Assembly (NCBI RefSeq): GCF_029697505.1
Contig: NZ_JARJEF010000009.1
Coordinates: 1 to 64,000 of the forward strand
Length of the DNA: 64,000 nt
Direction of reading: 5' to 3'
Source: Pseudophaeobacter profundi
Lineage (GTDB): Bacteria > Pseudomonadota > Alphaproteobacteria > Rhodobacterales > Rhodobacteraceae
Shown: piece by piece, positions 16,928 through 24,947 of the stretch
How positions within the stretch are numbered: the first letter of the stretch is position 1
Layout of the letters: each line of letters opens with the position of its first letter
Translations under genes and position numbers: made by a program
The notes under the pieces: model-generated
Seen by the model: the letters and a program-made list of their open reading frames with translations, nothing else
What the model was told of the DNA's origin: nothing
Databases searched by the model: none

Positions 16928-17338
16928 CTAGCGCACAACATGCACAGCGCAGGCTGCGTGGCGCACCACCTGGCTGGCTGTCGACCCCAGCAGCAGATCC
17001 TGCATGCCCGGACGATGCGAAGCCATGATGATAAGATCCGGTTTGTTCTGCTCTGCCCAGTCCAGGATAGAGCGCCCGGAATGTCCCTCGATCACCAGCC
17101 CCACGGCCTGGTCCGGCAGGGTTTGGGCCAGCCCGTCAAGTTCCTGTTGCAGGGCGGCGCGGGCCTGGGCCATGTATTCGGTCGGCAGATATGAAATGGC
17201 ATAGCTCGGAACCTGCTCAACCACATGCAACAGGGTAATTTTGGCATCTGGCGTCGCCAAAAGTTGGGCCAGTTTCAACGGCGCAGTGACATCGCGCTCT
17301 GGGTCGAAGGAAATCGGCACGAGAATATTGTGATACAT
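16928..17338 (-). CDS. Universal stress protein (UspA family)
   Basis: The 136-residue single-domain protein has the Usp Rossmann-like fold. It starts MYHNILVPISFDPERD with the first strand and acidic tip, and ends with the nucleotide-binding signature DLIIMASHRPGMQDLLLGSTASQVVRHA (a G-x2-G-x9-G(S/T) type pattern). Such proteins bind ATP and are induced on growth arrest or stress; the direct target is unknown. ATG 17338 is chosen because AAAGGAGA lies just ahead and the product then starts at the first strand. The gene is monocistronic and convergent with the hypothetical secreted protein gene. Confidence 0.9.
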   Translation of the reverse strand: MYHNILVPISFDPERDVTAPLKLAQLLATPDAKITLLHVVEQVPSYAISYLPTEYMAQARAALQQELDGLAQTLPDQAVGLVIEGHSGRSILDWAEQNKPDLIIMASHRPGMQDLLLGSTASQVVRHAACAVHVVR

Positions 17339-17498
17339 AGGAAATCTCCTTTTCTGTTCGCATGAGGCTACACTAGACAACTTTGACCACACAGGCCTTG
17401 ATCCAGGTCAGTGCAGGGCTGGCCAATTGACATTTCCTGGCCAAACAGCGTGATATCCCCACGCCTCCCCCCATCAGAGGTCCAGTCAAAGGCTGGTG

Positions 17499-17825
17499 TC
17501 AGGGCGCGTCAAAGGTGGCTGCGACCTCATACATCACTGGCTCAAAGCTGCGGCACAGCTCGTTTATCTTGCGATTGCGCTCGCGCATTTCGGAAGAGCG
17601 CAGCATCCGCAAGAAATCCTCACGGGTCCGCCACTGTGAATAGTTCGCAATGCGGGTTTGGGCGTCATTCACATGCAGCCCCGCCGCCACAAATCCCGGC
17701 TGTTTAGAGATGAACTCGGCATAGGCGTCTTGAAGAGCATCCAGCAGATCCTGGCAGGTTCCCGGCGTCATCTCAAAGGTGGTGATGACTGTCTGGATCT
17801 CTGCCGTATCGGTGATTTTAGGCAT
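17499..17825 (-). CDS. Antibiotic biosynthesis monooxygenase (ABM) domain protein
   Basis: The 108-residue protein has the dimeric alpha/beta-barrel ABM fold. TTFEMTPGTCQDLLDALQDA is the first strand-helix unit, QPGFVAAGLHVN the second strand, and ANYSQWRTREDFLRML the family-typical element with its Trp. Members include quinol monooxygenases and heme-degrading enzymes, but many have no known substrate and the catalytic role here is open. The gene runs leftward, divergent from the outer-membrane-like protein at 18009, with a 180-base gap between the starts. The longer open frame upstream has no ribosome-binding site and reads through non-protein-like sequence. Confidence 0.8.
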   Translation of the reverse strand: MPKITDTAEIQTVITTFEMTPGTCQDLLDALQDAYAEFISKQPGFVAAGLHVNDAQTRIANYSQWRTREDFLRMLRSSEMRERNRKINELCRSFEPVMYEVAATFDAP

Positions 17826-18008
17826 TTGAGTCTCCCTCGCTGTTTCGCTGAGTGTGACCAGCCTACGATGGTTGCGGTAAAAAACGGAACCGTTTTTCCA
17901 TCGGCTGATTACAGGCGTCAAAAACACACCTATAACGTGTATATGGTTTTTGGAAATTCCGGCGATTTTCTGTGCTGCCTTGGCCCGTTGACCAAAAGGC
18001 GGGGTTGC

Positions 18009-18710
18009 ATGCGGGCACGGGTGCTGATCCTGGGGCTTTGCCTTACGGTGCTGCAGCCCCTGACCGCCACGGCTGGTGCCTGGAAGCGCCCAAAGGGTGA
18101 AGGCTTTGCCGCCACGAGCCTGACCCTGCGCGACACCGGTCAAGGGCTAGAGCCAGAGCTGAGCTATTATCGCGACTTTGGTGTCACCGGGCAGTTTGAT
18201 CTTGGAATCGACCTCAACCAATCAGATATCCAATCCGGCCATGCGCTGCTGTTTGCCCGCCTGCCACTGCGTCAGGGCGGTGGGGGAACTCAGATTGCTG
18301 CGGAACTGGCGCTGGGGGCCAATCATGCACAGGGGCTGTGGCATCCGATGTATCGCATCACCCTGTCGGCAGGGCGCGGGGAAAAGACCCGTCTGGGCGA
18401 TCTCTGGGGCAACCTGGATCTGATGCTAGAACAGCGCGGCAATGCCGCCCATCCACTGTGGAAAATCGACGGCAGCTTTGGAGTGACCACTGGTCAGCGG
18501 TTCTCGCCGCTGCTCAGCTTTGAAACAGCCTTTGGCCAGAATGTTGACTTTGGCTATTCAATCACCCCGGCCCTGCGCATCAAGCTGGCCGGGCTGTCGG
18601 TCTTGGGCAATCAGCCGTTTGAGACCAGCGACCTGACCGTCGGCCTTGAATATCGGCGCAACCCCCGGCAAAGTCTGGGCCTCAAGATCTCCCTCTGGCA
18701 GCGGTTCTGA
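18009..18710 (+). CDS. Putative outer-membrane or secreted hypothetical protein
   Basis: The 233-residue protein has a signal peptide (MRARVLILGLCLTVLQPLTA, cleaved near TAGA). The mature region alternates hydrophobic and polar residues in short glycine-flanked strands (SYYRDFGVTGQFDLGIDLNQ, HALLFARLPLRQGGG, VGLEYRRNPRQS). It ends LGLKISLWQRF with a terminal Phe, as in many outer-membrane beta-barrels. No family is recognised, so barrel topology is an inference. Earlier starts in the frame lack a signal peptide or a ribosome-binding site. It sits 53 bases ahead of the PNPOx-like gene and could be cotranscribed with it. Confidence 0.65.
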   Translation: MRARVLILGLCLTVLQPLTATAGAWKRPKGEGFAATSLTLRDTGQGLEPELSYYRDFGVTGQFDLGIDLNQSDIQSGHALLFARLPLRQGGGGTQIAAELALGANHAQGLWHPMYRITLSAGRGEKTRLGDLWGNLDLMLEQRGNAAHPLWKIDGSFGVTTGQRFSPLLSFETAFGQNVDFGYSITPALRIKLAGLSVLGNQPFETSDLTVGLEYRRNPRQSLGLKISLWQRF

Positions 18711-18763
18711 TCCCGCCAGGCCAGACAAAGCGCCGATTCGCACAGCAGAAATGAACGGCAGAA

Positions 18764-19267
18764 ATGGACCGCATGACCAACCCAATCCGCCCCACCGATG
18801 ACGGTGCCCGTACCCTGGCGCAACAGCTGATGCGCGACGCGCGCAGCGCCGCATTGGGCACAGTGACCTCAGACGGCTGCCCGCTGGTCACCCGGGTTGC
18901 CTTTGGCCTCTGCCCCGCCGGGCATCCGATCAGCCTGATCTCCAGCCTGTCACAGCACAGCCAGATCCTGCGCAGCAACCCGGCCTGCTCGCTCTTGGTT
19001 GGCGACCCCGGCCCCAAGGGTGATCCGCTGACCCATCCCAGGATCAGCCTTGTTGGCCGCGCCACCTTTGTCGACCGGCAAAGCCCCGCGCATCCGCAGC
19101 TGGCGGCACATTATCTACGCAGCCACCCCAAAGCCAAACTCTACATTGATTTTGCAGACTTTTCCTTTGTGCAATTCGCACTGGATATGGGCTATCTGAA
19201 TGGCGGATTTGGCAAGGCCTTTCACCTTGACCCGGCAGATCTGATCCCGCCCAGCACGCCCCAATAA
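18764..19267 (+). CDS. Pyridoxamine 5'-phosphate oxidase-like protein (HugZ-type split barrel)
   Basis: The 167-residue protein carries the FMN-binding split-barrel fold. ARTLAQQLMRDARSAALGTV is the opening helix and first strand, PLVTRVAFGLC the next, and ACSLLVGDPGPKGDPLTHPRI the characteristic loop. The HugZ/HutZ branch degrades or handles heme; here the C-terminal heme-contact histidine seen in HugZ is not evident, so heme use is uncertain. ATG 18773 is an equally possible start, because no strong ribosome-binding site singles out 18764. A terminator follows at 19287. Confidence 0.8.
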   Translation: MDRMTNPIRPTDDGARTLAQQLMRDARSAALGTVTSDGCPLVTRVAFGLCPAGHPISLISSLSQHSQILRSNPACSLLVGDPGPKGDPLTHPRISLVGRATFVDRQSPAHPQLAAHYLRSHPKAKLYIDFADFSFVQFALDMGYLNGGFGKAFHLDPADLIPPSTPQ

Positions 19268-19286
19268 GGGGATCCGGCAGGGCCAC

Positions 19287-19323
19287 ACCGGGGAAACAAC
19301 GCCTGCCTCCCCGGTCGCCTTTT
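19287..19323 (+). terminator. Intrinsic terminator after the PNPOx-like gene
   Basis: ACCGGGGA (19287-19294) pairs with TCCCCGGT (19308-19315) around a 13-base loop, followed by CGCC and then four T residues at 19320-19323. It lies between two convergent genes and may serve both. Confidence 0.6.
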
Positions 19324-19354
19324 GTGCCGCTCTGACGGGCGGTCTTGGGATCGG

Positions 19355-21640
19355 CTACTTGTCGACCCGCACCACCACCTGCACTTCACCGCGCAGGCTT
19401 TCGCCCCAGTTCAGCCGGATCTCATCCTTGTTGCTGCCCTTCTCCAGCTGCACATAGGGGCGCGGATATTTGTAGGTGCCAGCGGAATCGCGCATCGGCC
19501 CAATTGCCACCACCGCATCCACCGCCCGGGCATGGCCCTGAAATGGCAGCCCGCCATCCGTCGACACCGCCCAACTGCTGGCAACCGTGGCCTGTTCATG
19601 ACGCAGACGCAGCGGACTCGCCACCTCTGTAGAGATCCCGTGAAAGGTATTGCCCTCAAAGAACACGGATTTGCAGCGGTTGAACTCCAGATCAGAAAAG
19701 CTGGTATCCACCCGGTCGGCCCGGTCAATATAGCCATTGATAGAACGGAACTTATTGCCAGAGATGCTTACCCCATTCAGGAAGTGCCCGGTGCCATAGG
19801 GTTTCACCACCACATAGCTGAACCAGGGTGCCACATCACTGGACAGGAAGACATTGTCGGTGATCGACAGCGCGCTAAAGGAAAACCCATTGGAAAAATC
19901 AGGCGTGGGATCCTGTTCATTGGTCCATTCGATAAAGCAGTTGTCGACATAGTTGTCCGACACTGTCGTGGCACAATAGGTCGTGGCCAGTACCACCCCC
20001 GCCGTCCGCACCCCGCCCGCAACACCATCGCCTTGGAAAAAGTGATTGCCGGTGATGGTATTGTTCGCCCCCGCCAACAGGGCAAAATGGCGAAACTTGG
20101 TCACCCTGTTGTTGCGCAGCTTGGCATCATTGGCATTGACGTTGATCCCGACGGAACTGCGATCAGGCACATCTTCGGCCTCTTCCGCCGACAGGAACTG
20201 GCAATTGTCGACCAGAATGCCCTGACAGCCCGACCCGATCGAAGTGATCCCGCGGTCCTTGGGCCGCGAAATAAAGCAGTGATCCAGGCTGAACACCGTC
20301 CCCGCCGAGGGCAGGCGCAGCGCGCTGCAGTGAGAATTGCACTGAATTTCCACCTCCGTCATGCCAAATTTGCTCAGGGCGCTAAAGCCGCTGAAGTCCA
20401 GCAGATACTTGAAATCCTTGAAGGTAAAGACCTGCGTCCCCGCCGCATCATAGAGCGGCGCACTCAGCGTGATCTCACCTGCGCCTGTATTCTTGGACCG
20501 CACATAGATCTCGCGGCCAACACCGCTGCCTTCAACCAACGCGCCAACGGGAATATTGGCGATGTTGCTTACGTTCTTCAGCTTGCGCGGATCATTGGTG
20601 TCATAGGTGGCCTGCTCACTCCAGGTTTCAGTGTCCCAGGCGGCGCCGCCAGTGGCCGAAAACTGCCCGTTACGGACCACCCGCCGGGTCGAATACGAGC
20701 TGCGATTGGGCACCGCCGCCTGCATGTCGATTGGTGCAGTGACCGTTACCATACGCCCGCCCAGATCCAGCGATTCATGATCCGACGAATTCAACAGCGC
20801 CTGAAAGGCCTTTTTAAACCCCGTTTCCTCATCGGCAAAGGCAGCCGCATAACTGGGAAAGTCAAAATTTTTGCGCAGCAGCAATATCTTGTCCACCGGC
20901 ATCCGCAGGCTGCCTTCAAAATATACCGGATTGTTCAACGACACCGTCTGCGCCAAAAAAAACGCGCCTGCGGGCACCAGGATCTGCCGCCCGGCCGCCG
21001 CCGCATCCGCCGCTTCAAAGGCGGCCGTATTGTCCGTTACATCATCACCAATGGCGCCGTAATCCGTGACATCCACGCGCGACAGCATATCGCGCAGAAA
21101 GGCGCTGGTCACATCGGTGACCTCGATATCGTCAATCCGCACCACACCGCCATTGGGACCAATCAGATCCAACCCCAAATGGCCATAGCCCGCCGCCAAT
21201 CCCCAGGGCATATCCACCCCCTGCCGCGCCCCAGTGCCAATGATCGCCGTCACCTCCACCACAGTGCCATAAGAGGTCAGCGTGGTGGTCGCCCCCACCT
21301 CGATCACCCCCCCGACATGTGTGTCGCTGCTGTCGCCAGCCCACCCCGCGATACGCACCGTTGGCAAGGCGCCGCTTACCGCTTTGATCCGGGCCTTTAC
21401 CTGCAGATAACACCCCGGCAACAGCGGCGTCTTGCCCATGTAGCGCAGCTTCTGTGTCGCCTGCAGCTTCTGCATTTCCAGGCAGCCGGCAAAATCCGGA
21501 TCGGCCACCACGATGGCAGCGTTAGGCGCGCCATCATAGGTATCAGACCCTGGCGTTCCATCGCCACTCGACCAGGTATCCAACCCCGCCTCGAACGCAG
21601 GCGGCATCAGTTCCAATCCCGCAGAAATCACTTTATTCAT
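19355..21640 (-). CDS. Large right-handed beta-helix protein (pectate-lyase-superfamily type)
   Basis: The 761-residue protein has two parts. Residues 1-185 form a beta-rich N-terminal domain resembling carbohydrate-binding modules (DTWSSGDGTPGS, then PTVRIAGWAGD). From about 190 the sequence DVTDYGAIGDDVTDNTAAFE is the classic entry to a right-handed beta-helix, as in pectate lyases, GH28 relatives and phage tailspikes, and successive short coils follow (GILVDNCQFLS, DAKLRNNRVTKF, TVSDNYVDNC, SITDNVFLSS, SISGNKFRSI). The protein may bind or cleave a polysaccharide. No catalytic triad is identified, and no signal peptide is evident. The start at 21640 gives MNKVISAGLELM and follows a purine-rich stretch. 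There are no phage genes nearby. Confidence 0.75.
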   Translation of the reverse strand: MNKVISAGLELMPPAFEAGLDTWSSGDGTPGSDTYDGAPNAAIVVADPDFAGCLEMQKLQATQKLRYMGKTPLLPGCYLQVKARIKAVSGALPTVRIAGWAGDSSDTHVGGVIEVGATTTLTSYGTVVEVTAIIGTGARQGVDMPWGLAAGYGHLGLDLIGPNGGVVRIDDIEVTDVTSAFLRDMLSRVDVTDYGAIGDDVTDNTAAFEAADAAAAGRQILVPAGAFFLAQTVSLNNPVYFEGSLRMPVDKILLLRKNFDFPSYAAAFADEETGFKKAFQALLNSSDHESLDLGGRMVTVTAPIDMQAAVPNRSSYSTRRVVRNGQFSATGGAAWDTETWSEQATYDTNDPRKLKNVSNIANIPVGALVEGSGVGREIYVRSKNTGAGEITLSAPLYDAAGTQVFTFKDFKYLLDFSGFSALSKFGMTEVEIQCNSHCSALRLPSAGTVFSLDHCFISRPKDRGITSIGSGCQGILVDNCQFLSAEEAEDVPDRSSVGINVNANDAKLRNNRVTKFRHFALLAGANNTITGNHFFQGDGVAGGVRTAGVVLATTYCATTVSDNYVDNCFIEWTNEQDPTPDFSNGFSFSALSITDNVFLSSDVAPWFSYVVVKPYGTGHFLNGVSISGNKFRSINGYIDRADRVDTSFSDLEFNRCKSVFFEGNTFHGISTEVASPLRLRHEQATVASSWAVSTDGGLPFQGHARAVDAVVAIGPMRDSAGTYKYPRPYVQLEKGSNKDEIRLNWGESLRGEVQVVVRVDK

Positions 21641-21963
21641 CCCATAACCCTTTCCAGCAGCGCAGACGCATTTCGCCGACAAGAGCTACCCCGCCCAACT
21701 TAAGGACCCAAAAGCAGGGCGCGCGCTGGCCCCGCACTGCCACCACGCGCCGCCGCTTTGCTTTGGAGCCGCCCATCACCTGAGGACCGCCCGGCAGGAA
21801 AAGAGAGCAGCAGGCAAGGAAAATCGCCGAGGGGCCCTGCCCAGGGGGCGGGGAGACGGCTATTTGCCTTGCCGGGTGCGACCGCCTCCTGCCAGGACCT
21901 CAATCAGGGGATGGGTGACTTCAAAGCTTTGCTTGGGTGGGCCCCGGATCCGGCCTTCAAACC
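21641..21963. other. Intergenic stretch with nothing recognised
   Basis: Open frames of up to about 80 codons here have no protein-like character, and no repeat or RNA gene was seen. It is the gap between the beta-helix gene start and the lysK terminator. Confidence 0.4.
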
Positions 21964-21994
21964 CAAAAACAAAAAAGAGCGCCCCGAAGGGCGC
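21964..21994 (-). terminator. Intrinsic terminator of lysK
   Basis: On the minus strand GCGCCC (21994-21989) pairs with GGGCGC (21984-21979) around a tight four-base loop, TTCG, and is followed by a T-rich run (21976-21971, 21969-21965). Both stem and T-run match a strong intrinsic terminator. Confidence 0.85.
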
Positions 21995-22079
21995 CCATTA
22001 TTCTAAATTCTTACTTCTTATGCTCCCAAAACAGGAAGGCTAGGCGGTGCCGATCTTTGCGCGGCAGGTCCGCCGCCGA

Positions 22080-23717
22080 TTACGCCTCGGCCAGGGCCTT
22101 GTCGATCATCGCGATGGTTTCCTGCACACCGTACAGCGCGATAAAGCCGCCAAAACGTGGGCCCTGGCTGGCCCCCAAAAGCACCTCATAGATCGCGGTG
22201 AACCAATCGCGCAGCGGGTCGAACCCGTGGATTTTGCCAATGGCAAAGACCACCGATTGCAGGAAATCGGCATCGGCTAAATCTGCCTCTGGCAGTGCTT
22301 CGTCATTGCCGGCAATCTCGTTCTTCCTGGCAATCGCCGCCAGTGCGGCCTCTGGCGATTTCAGCGCCTCTGCCAGATCGCGCAGCGCGGCACGCTCCAC
22401 ATCGCTAGGGGCGCGGAACACCTTGCTGGGTTTCACGTAGTCATTGAAATAGGCCACCGCAAAACCCGCTGCCTGATCCATGGTTGGGTTGCTTTCGGGC
22501 GTCGCATCCGGGGCGTATTTGTTGATAAAGCCCCAGAGGGTCGCCTTGTCCTCGGCGCTAGAGGCACTGGCCAGGTTCAGCAGCATGCTGAAGGGCACCA
22601 CCATATCGGAGGCGGGCACATCACCTGCGTGGATATGCCAGACCGGGTTGTTGAGCCGGGCCTTGGTGTCCTGCGTCGCATAGGCCCGCAGCTGCTGGTG
22701 ATATTCGTCAACCGCCTTTGGAATCACGTCAAAATGCATCCGCTTGGCCGTTTTGGGCTTTTGATACATGAAATAGGACAGGCTCTCGGCGCTGGCATAG
22801 GTCAGCCATTCGTCAATCGAAATCCCATTGCCCGAGGTTTTGGAGATTTTCTGCCCATTGGCGTCCAGGAACAATTCATAGGTGAAATGATCCGGTGCCC
22901 GATGGCCCAGAATGCGGCAGATCTTGTCATAGATCGGCGTGTTGGTGCTGTGATCCTTGCCATACATCTCGAAGTCGACCTCAAGCGCCGCCCAACGGGC
23001 ACCAAAATCGGGCTTCCACTGCAGCTTTACATTGCCGCCGGTGACCGGCACGGTCCATTCCCTGCCCTCTTCATCATCAAAGGTGATGGTGTAGTTTTCG
23101 GCGTCAACCACCTTGATCGGCACATATAGCACCCGGCCGGTTTCGGGGTGGAAGGGCAAAAAGATCGAATAGGTCTGGCGCCGCTCTTCGCGCAGGGAGG
23201 CCAGCATGACCTCCATGATCTCGTCATATTTGTCGACGGCGCGCTTCAGCACCTCATCAAACCGGCCCGAGCCATAGAATTCGGTGGCGGAATAAAATTC
23301 ATACTCGAACCCAAAGGTATCGAGGAACCGGCGCAGCATGGCGTTGTTGTGATGGCCAAAGCTTTCGTGCGTGCCAAAGGGATCCGGCACCGAAGTCAGC
23401 GGCTTTTGCAGATGTGGCACCAGGCTGTCGGCATCGGGCACATTGCCCGGCACCTTGCGCATGCCGTCCAGATCATCAGAAAAACAGATCAGTTTGGTCG
23501 GGATATCGCTGATGACCTCAAAGGCGTTCTTGATCATCGTGGTACGCGCCACCTCACCAAAAGTGCCGATATGCGGCAGGCCCGACGGGCCATAGCCGGT
23601 TTCGAACAGAACAAATCCCTTTTCAGGCGCGCCCTTTGCATACCGTTTGAGAACCCGGCGGGCTTCTTCAAAGGGCCAAGCTTTGCTCGTCAGAGCGGTT
23701 TCGCGCAGATCAGACAT
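22080..23717 (-). CDS. lysK: Lysyl-tRNA synthetase, class I
   Basis: The 545-residue enzyme attaches lysine to tRNA-Lys. It is the class I (archaeal-type) form typical of alphaproteobacteria, not the class II LysS. The Rossmann signature [15 protein letters not shown] holds the HIGH-like motif His49-Ile-Gly, and the KMSKS-equivalent is KISKTSGNG at 290-298. The C-terminal 150 residues are the alpha-helical anticodon-binding cage. ATG 23717 gives [19 protein letters not shown], the usual start; the frame upstream is GC-rich and lacks protein character. The gene appears monocistronic with its own terminator. Confidence 0.95.
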   Translation of the reverse strand: MSDLRETALTSKAWPFEEARRVLKRYAKGAPEKGFVLFETGYGPSGLPHIGTFGEVARTTMIKNAFEVISDIPTKLICFSDDLDGMRKVPGNVPDADSLVPHLQKPLTSVPDPFGTHESFGHHNNAMLRRFLDTFGFEYEFYSATEFYGSGRFDEVLKRAVDKYDEIMEVMLASLREERRQTYSIFLPFHPETGRVLYVPIKVVDAENYTITFDDEEGREWTVPVTGGNVKLQWKPDFGARWAALEVDFEMYGKDHSTNTPIYDKICRILGHRAPDHFTYELFLDANGQKISKTSGNGISIDEWLTYASAESLSYFMYQKPKTAKRMHFDVIPKAVDEYHQQLRAYATQDTKARLNNPVWHIHAGDVPASDMVVPFSMLLNLASASSAEDKATLWGFINKYAPDATPESNPTMDQAAGFAVAYFNDYVKPSKVFRAPSDVERAALRDLAEALKSPEAALAAIARKNEIAGNDEALPEADLADADFLQSVVFAIGKIHGFDPLRDWFTAIYEVLLGASQGPRFGGFIALYGVQETIAMIDKALAEA

Positions 23718-23855
23718 CTTGTTCTCCATCGGCGGCCCCGGTGGCCGCATACCCATGGCCCGCAGCCCCATGCCGCAGTCCCATTAACTAGGTCGGCCCG
23801 GTCTATGGCGCAGATGCAGCATAAGTCAACAAAGACAGCCGTGGCTGCGCTGCTT

Positions 23856-24119
23856 TCAGCCATGAAATTGCGCCTTTTCGGCAATCCGGTCGAGAATCTC
23901 ACGCACATCCCCCCGTGCAGCCGCGCTATCACGCAACCCGGCAAAATCCCCCCGTGCCGAGGTGGTCGTTGGCGCCTGCAGCTGCAACAGGGCACCCGTC
24001 TCAAGCAAACTATCGACAATACCGCCCCAGGCCAGAAAGATCCCCTGCCCGGCCAGCCCGGCATGCGCCACCATGGCATTAAGAGCTGAAATCAAGAATT
24101 CGCGCCCCGATGTTGCCAT
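23856..24119 (-). pseudogene. C-terminal remnant of a LysR-family regulator
   Basis: The 87-codon minus-strand frame reads ALNAMVAHAGLAGQGIFLAW followed by GGIVDSLLETGALLQL. This matches the end of the effector-binding domain of GcvA-like LysR regulators (AALAGQGIALGW..LVDDLLAAGRLV). It then closes with a final helix (REILDRIAEK). The DNA-binding half and most of the effector domain are missing, and no start or ribosome-binding site supports the ATG at 24119. Just beyond, the opposite strand bears an unrelated C-terminal-looking fragment ending at 24252, so the site looks like a deletion scar. Confidence 0.5.
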
Positions 24120-24252
24120 CTATGTGTCCGCCAATGCCGAACATGGCACCCAGGGCGGCCCGGATGGTCTGCGCTTTTCCTATGGGTTTGCCGTGACCAG
24201 CTTTGAACAGATCACCTATCGCTTTACCGCCGCCGACGAAGCACAGGCTTAA
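24107..24252 (+). pseudogene. Unrecognised C-terminal fragment abutting the LysR remnant
   Basis: A plus-strand frame ending at 24252 reads DVAIYVSANAEHGTQGGPDG and continues to TSFEQITYRFTAADEAQA. The alternating pattern and absence of rare residues look like a genuine protein end, yet there is no upstream domain and I do not recognise the family. It may be the tail of a gene cut by the same deletion that removed the LysR N-terminus. Confidence is low because the fragment has under 50 residues. Confidence 0.25.
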
Positions 24253-24325
24253 AAGCGCCCCTGCGGATCAGCGCAGGCCGCAAAACAACCGCGAGTGGCT
24301 GTTTCCCGCCAGTTTCGCACCGACC

Positions 24326-24358
24326 GGCCAGAGGCAGCAGTTGAACCTGCCTCTGGCC
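24326..24358. terminator. Perfect 12-base inverted repeat upstream of the TerB-like gene
   Basis: GGCCAGAGGCAG (24326-24337) and CTGCCTCTGGCC (24347-24358) flank a nine-base loop. There is no T-run on either side. It may end the transcript that once came from the fragment at 24107, or form an RNA structure in the TerB leader. Confidence 0.4.
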
Positions 24359-24402
24359 AAGCCTATTCTTGAACAAGCAATTTCGCGCACAAAGGATGTC
24401 CC

Positions 24403-24825
24403 ATGCCCGAGAAAAACGCCCAATCCATGTCCCCCCAGGACTGTCTCGTGGCCCTGATGGTGGCGGTCTCTGCCTCGGATGAAAACATCCGCACAGCCGA
24501 GCTGATCAAGATCCAGTCTGCCGTCAACATGCTGCCCGTCTTTGCCGATTACGACATCGACCGCATGACCCGGGTTTCGAACACCGTTCTGGACCTGTTT
24601 GAACAGGAAGACGGGCTGGAGGCCCTGTTTGGTCTGGTTCGTGACGACCTGCCCGAACATCTTTTTGAAACCGCCTATGCGCTGGCCTGTGATGTGGCGG
24701 CAGCGGATGGCAAGCTGGCAGAAACCGAGCTCGAGTTCCTGGCCGAGGTCCGCTATGAGCTGAACATTGACCGGCTGCATGCGGCAGCGATTGAGCGTGG
24801 CGCCCGCGCCCGTCACATGGTCTAA
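24403..24825 (+). CDS. TerB-family (tellurite-resistance-like) protein
   Basis: The 140-residue all-helical cytoplasmic protein has the TerB fold: four to five helices with repeated acidic positions. LVALMVAVSASDENIRTAEL near 17 and LACDVAAADGKLAETELEFL near 90 are the paired D-x-x-(I/L) segments, which bind a metal in TerB relatives. Its cellular role is unknown; single TerB proteins are common outside ter operons, and no other ter gene lies near. The gene has its own putative terminator at 24847. Confidence 0.8.
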   Translation: MPEKNAQSMSPQDCLVALMVAVSASDENIRTAELIKIQSAVNMLPVFADYDIDRMTRVSNTVLDLFEQEDGLEALFGLVRDDLPEHLFETAYALACDVAAADGKLAETELEFLAEVRYELNIDRLHAAAIERGARARHMV

Positions 24826-24846
24826 GCCACCATAAGACTAGCGCAG

Positions 24847-24884
24847 GCAGATCAAATTGGTCTGCTGAAATTTTGCATTTTTGG
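24847..24884 (+). terminator. Probable intrinsic terminator of the TerB-like gene
   Basis: GCAGATC pairs with GGTCTGC around a five-base AAATT loop (24847-24865), with one G-T pair, and is followed by TTTT and TTTTT runs within 20 bases. It lies 22 bases beyond the TerB stop codon. Confidence 0.5.
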
Positions 24885-24947
24885 TGCTTAATCACTGATC
24901 CAGTTCAAGGCTACACAGGCTCCAGCCACTGCAATCGGAGCCAGCCT

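Noticed and set aside
19322-21703. A 793-codon open frame on the plus strand opposite the beta-helix gene
   Set aside because: It is Arg/His/Pro-rich with no domain, runs exactly antisense to a coherent beta-helix protein, and is an effect of high GC at third positions.
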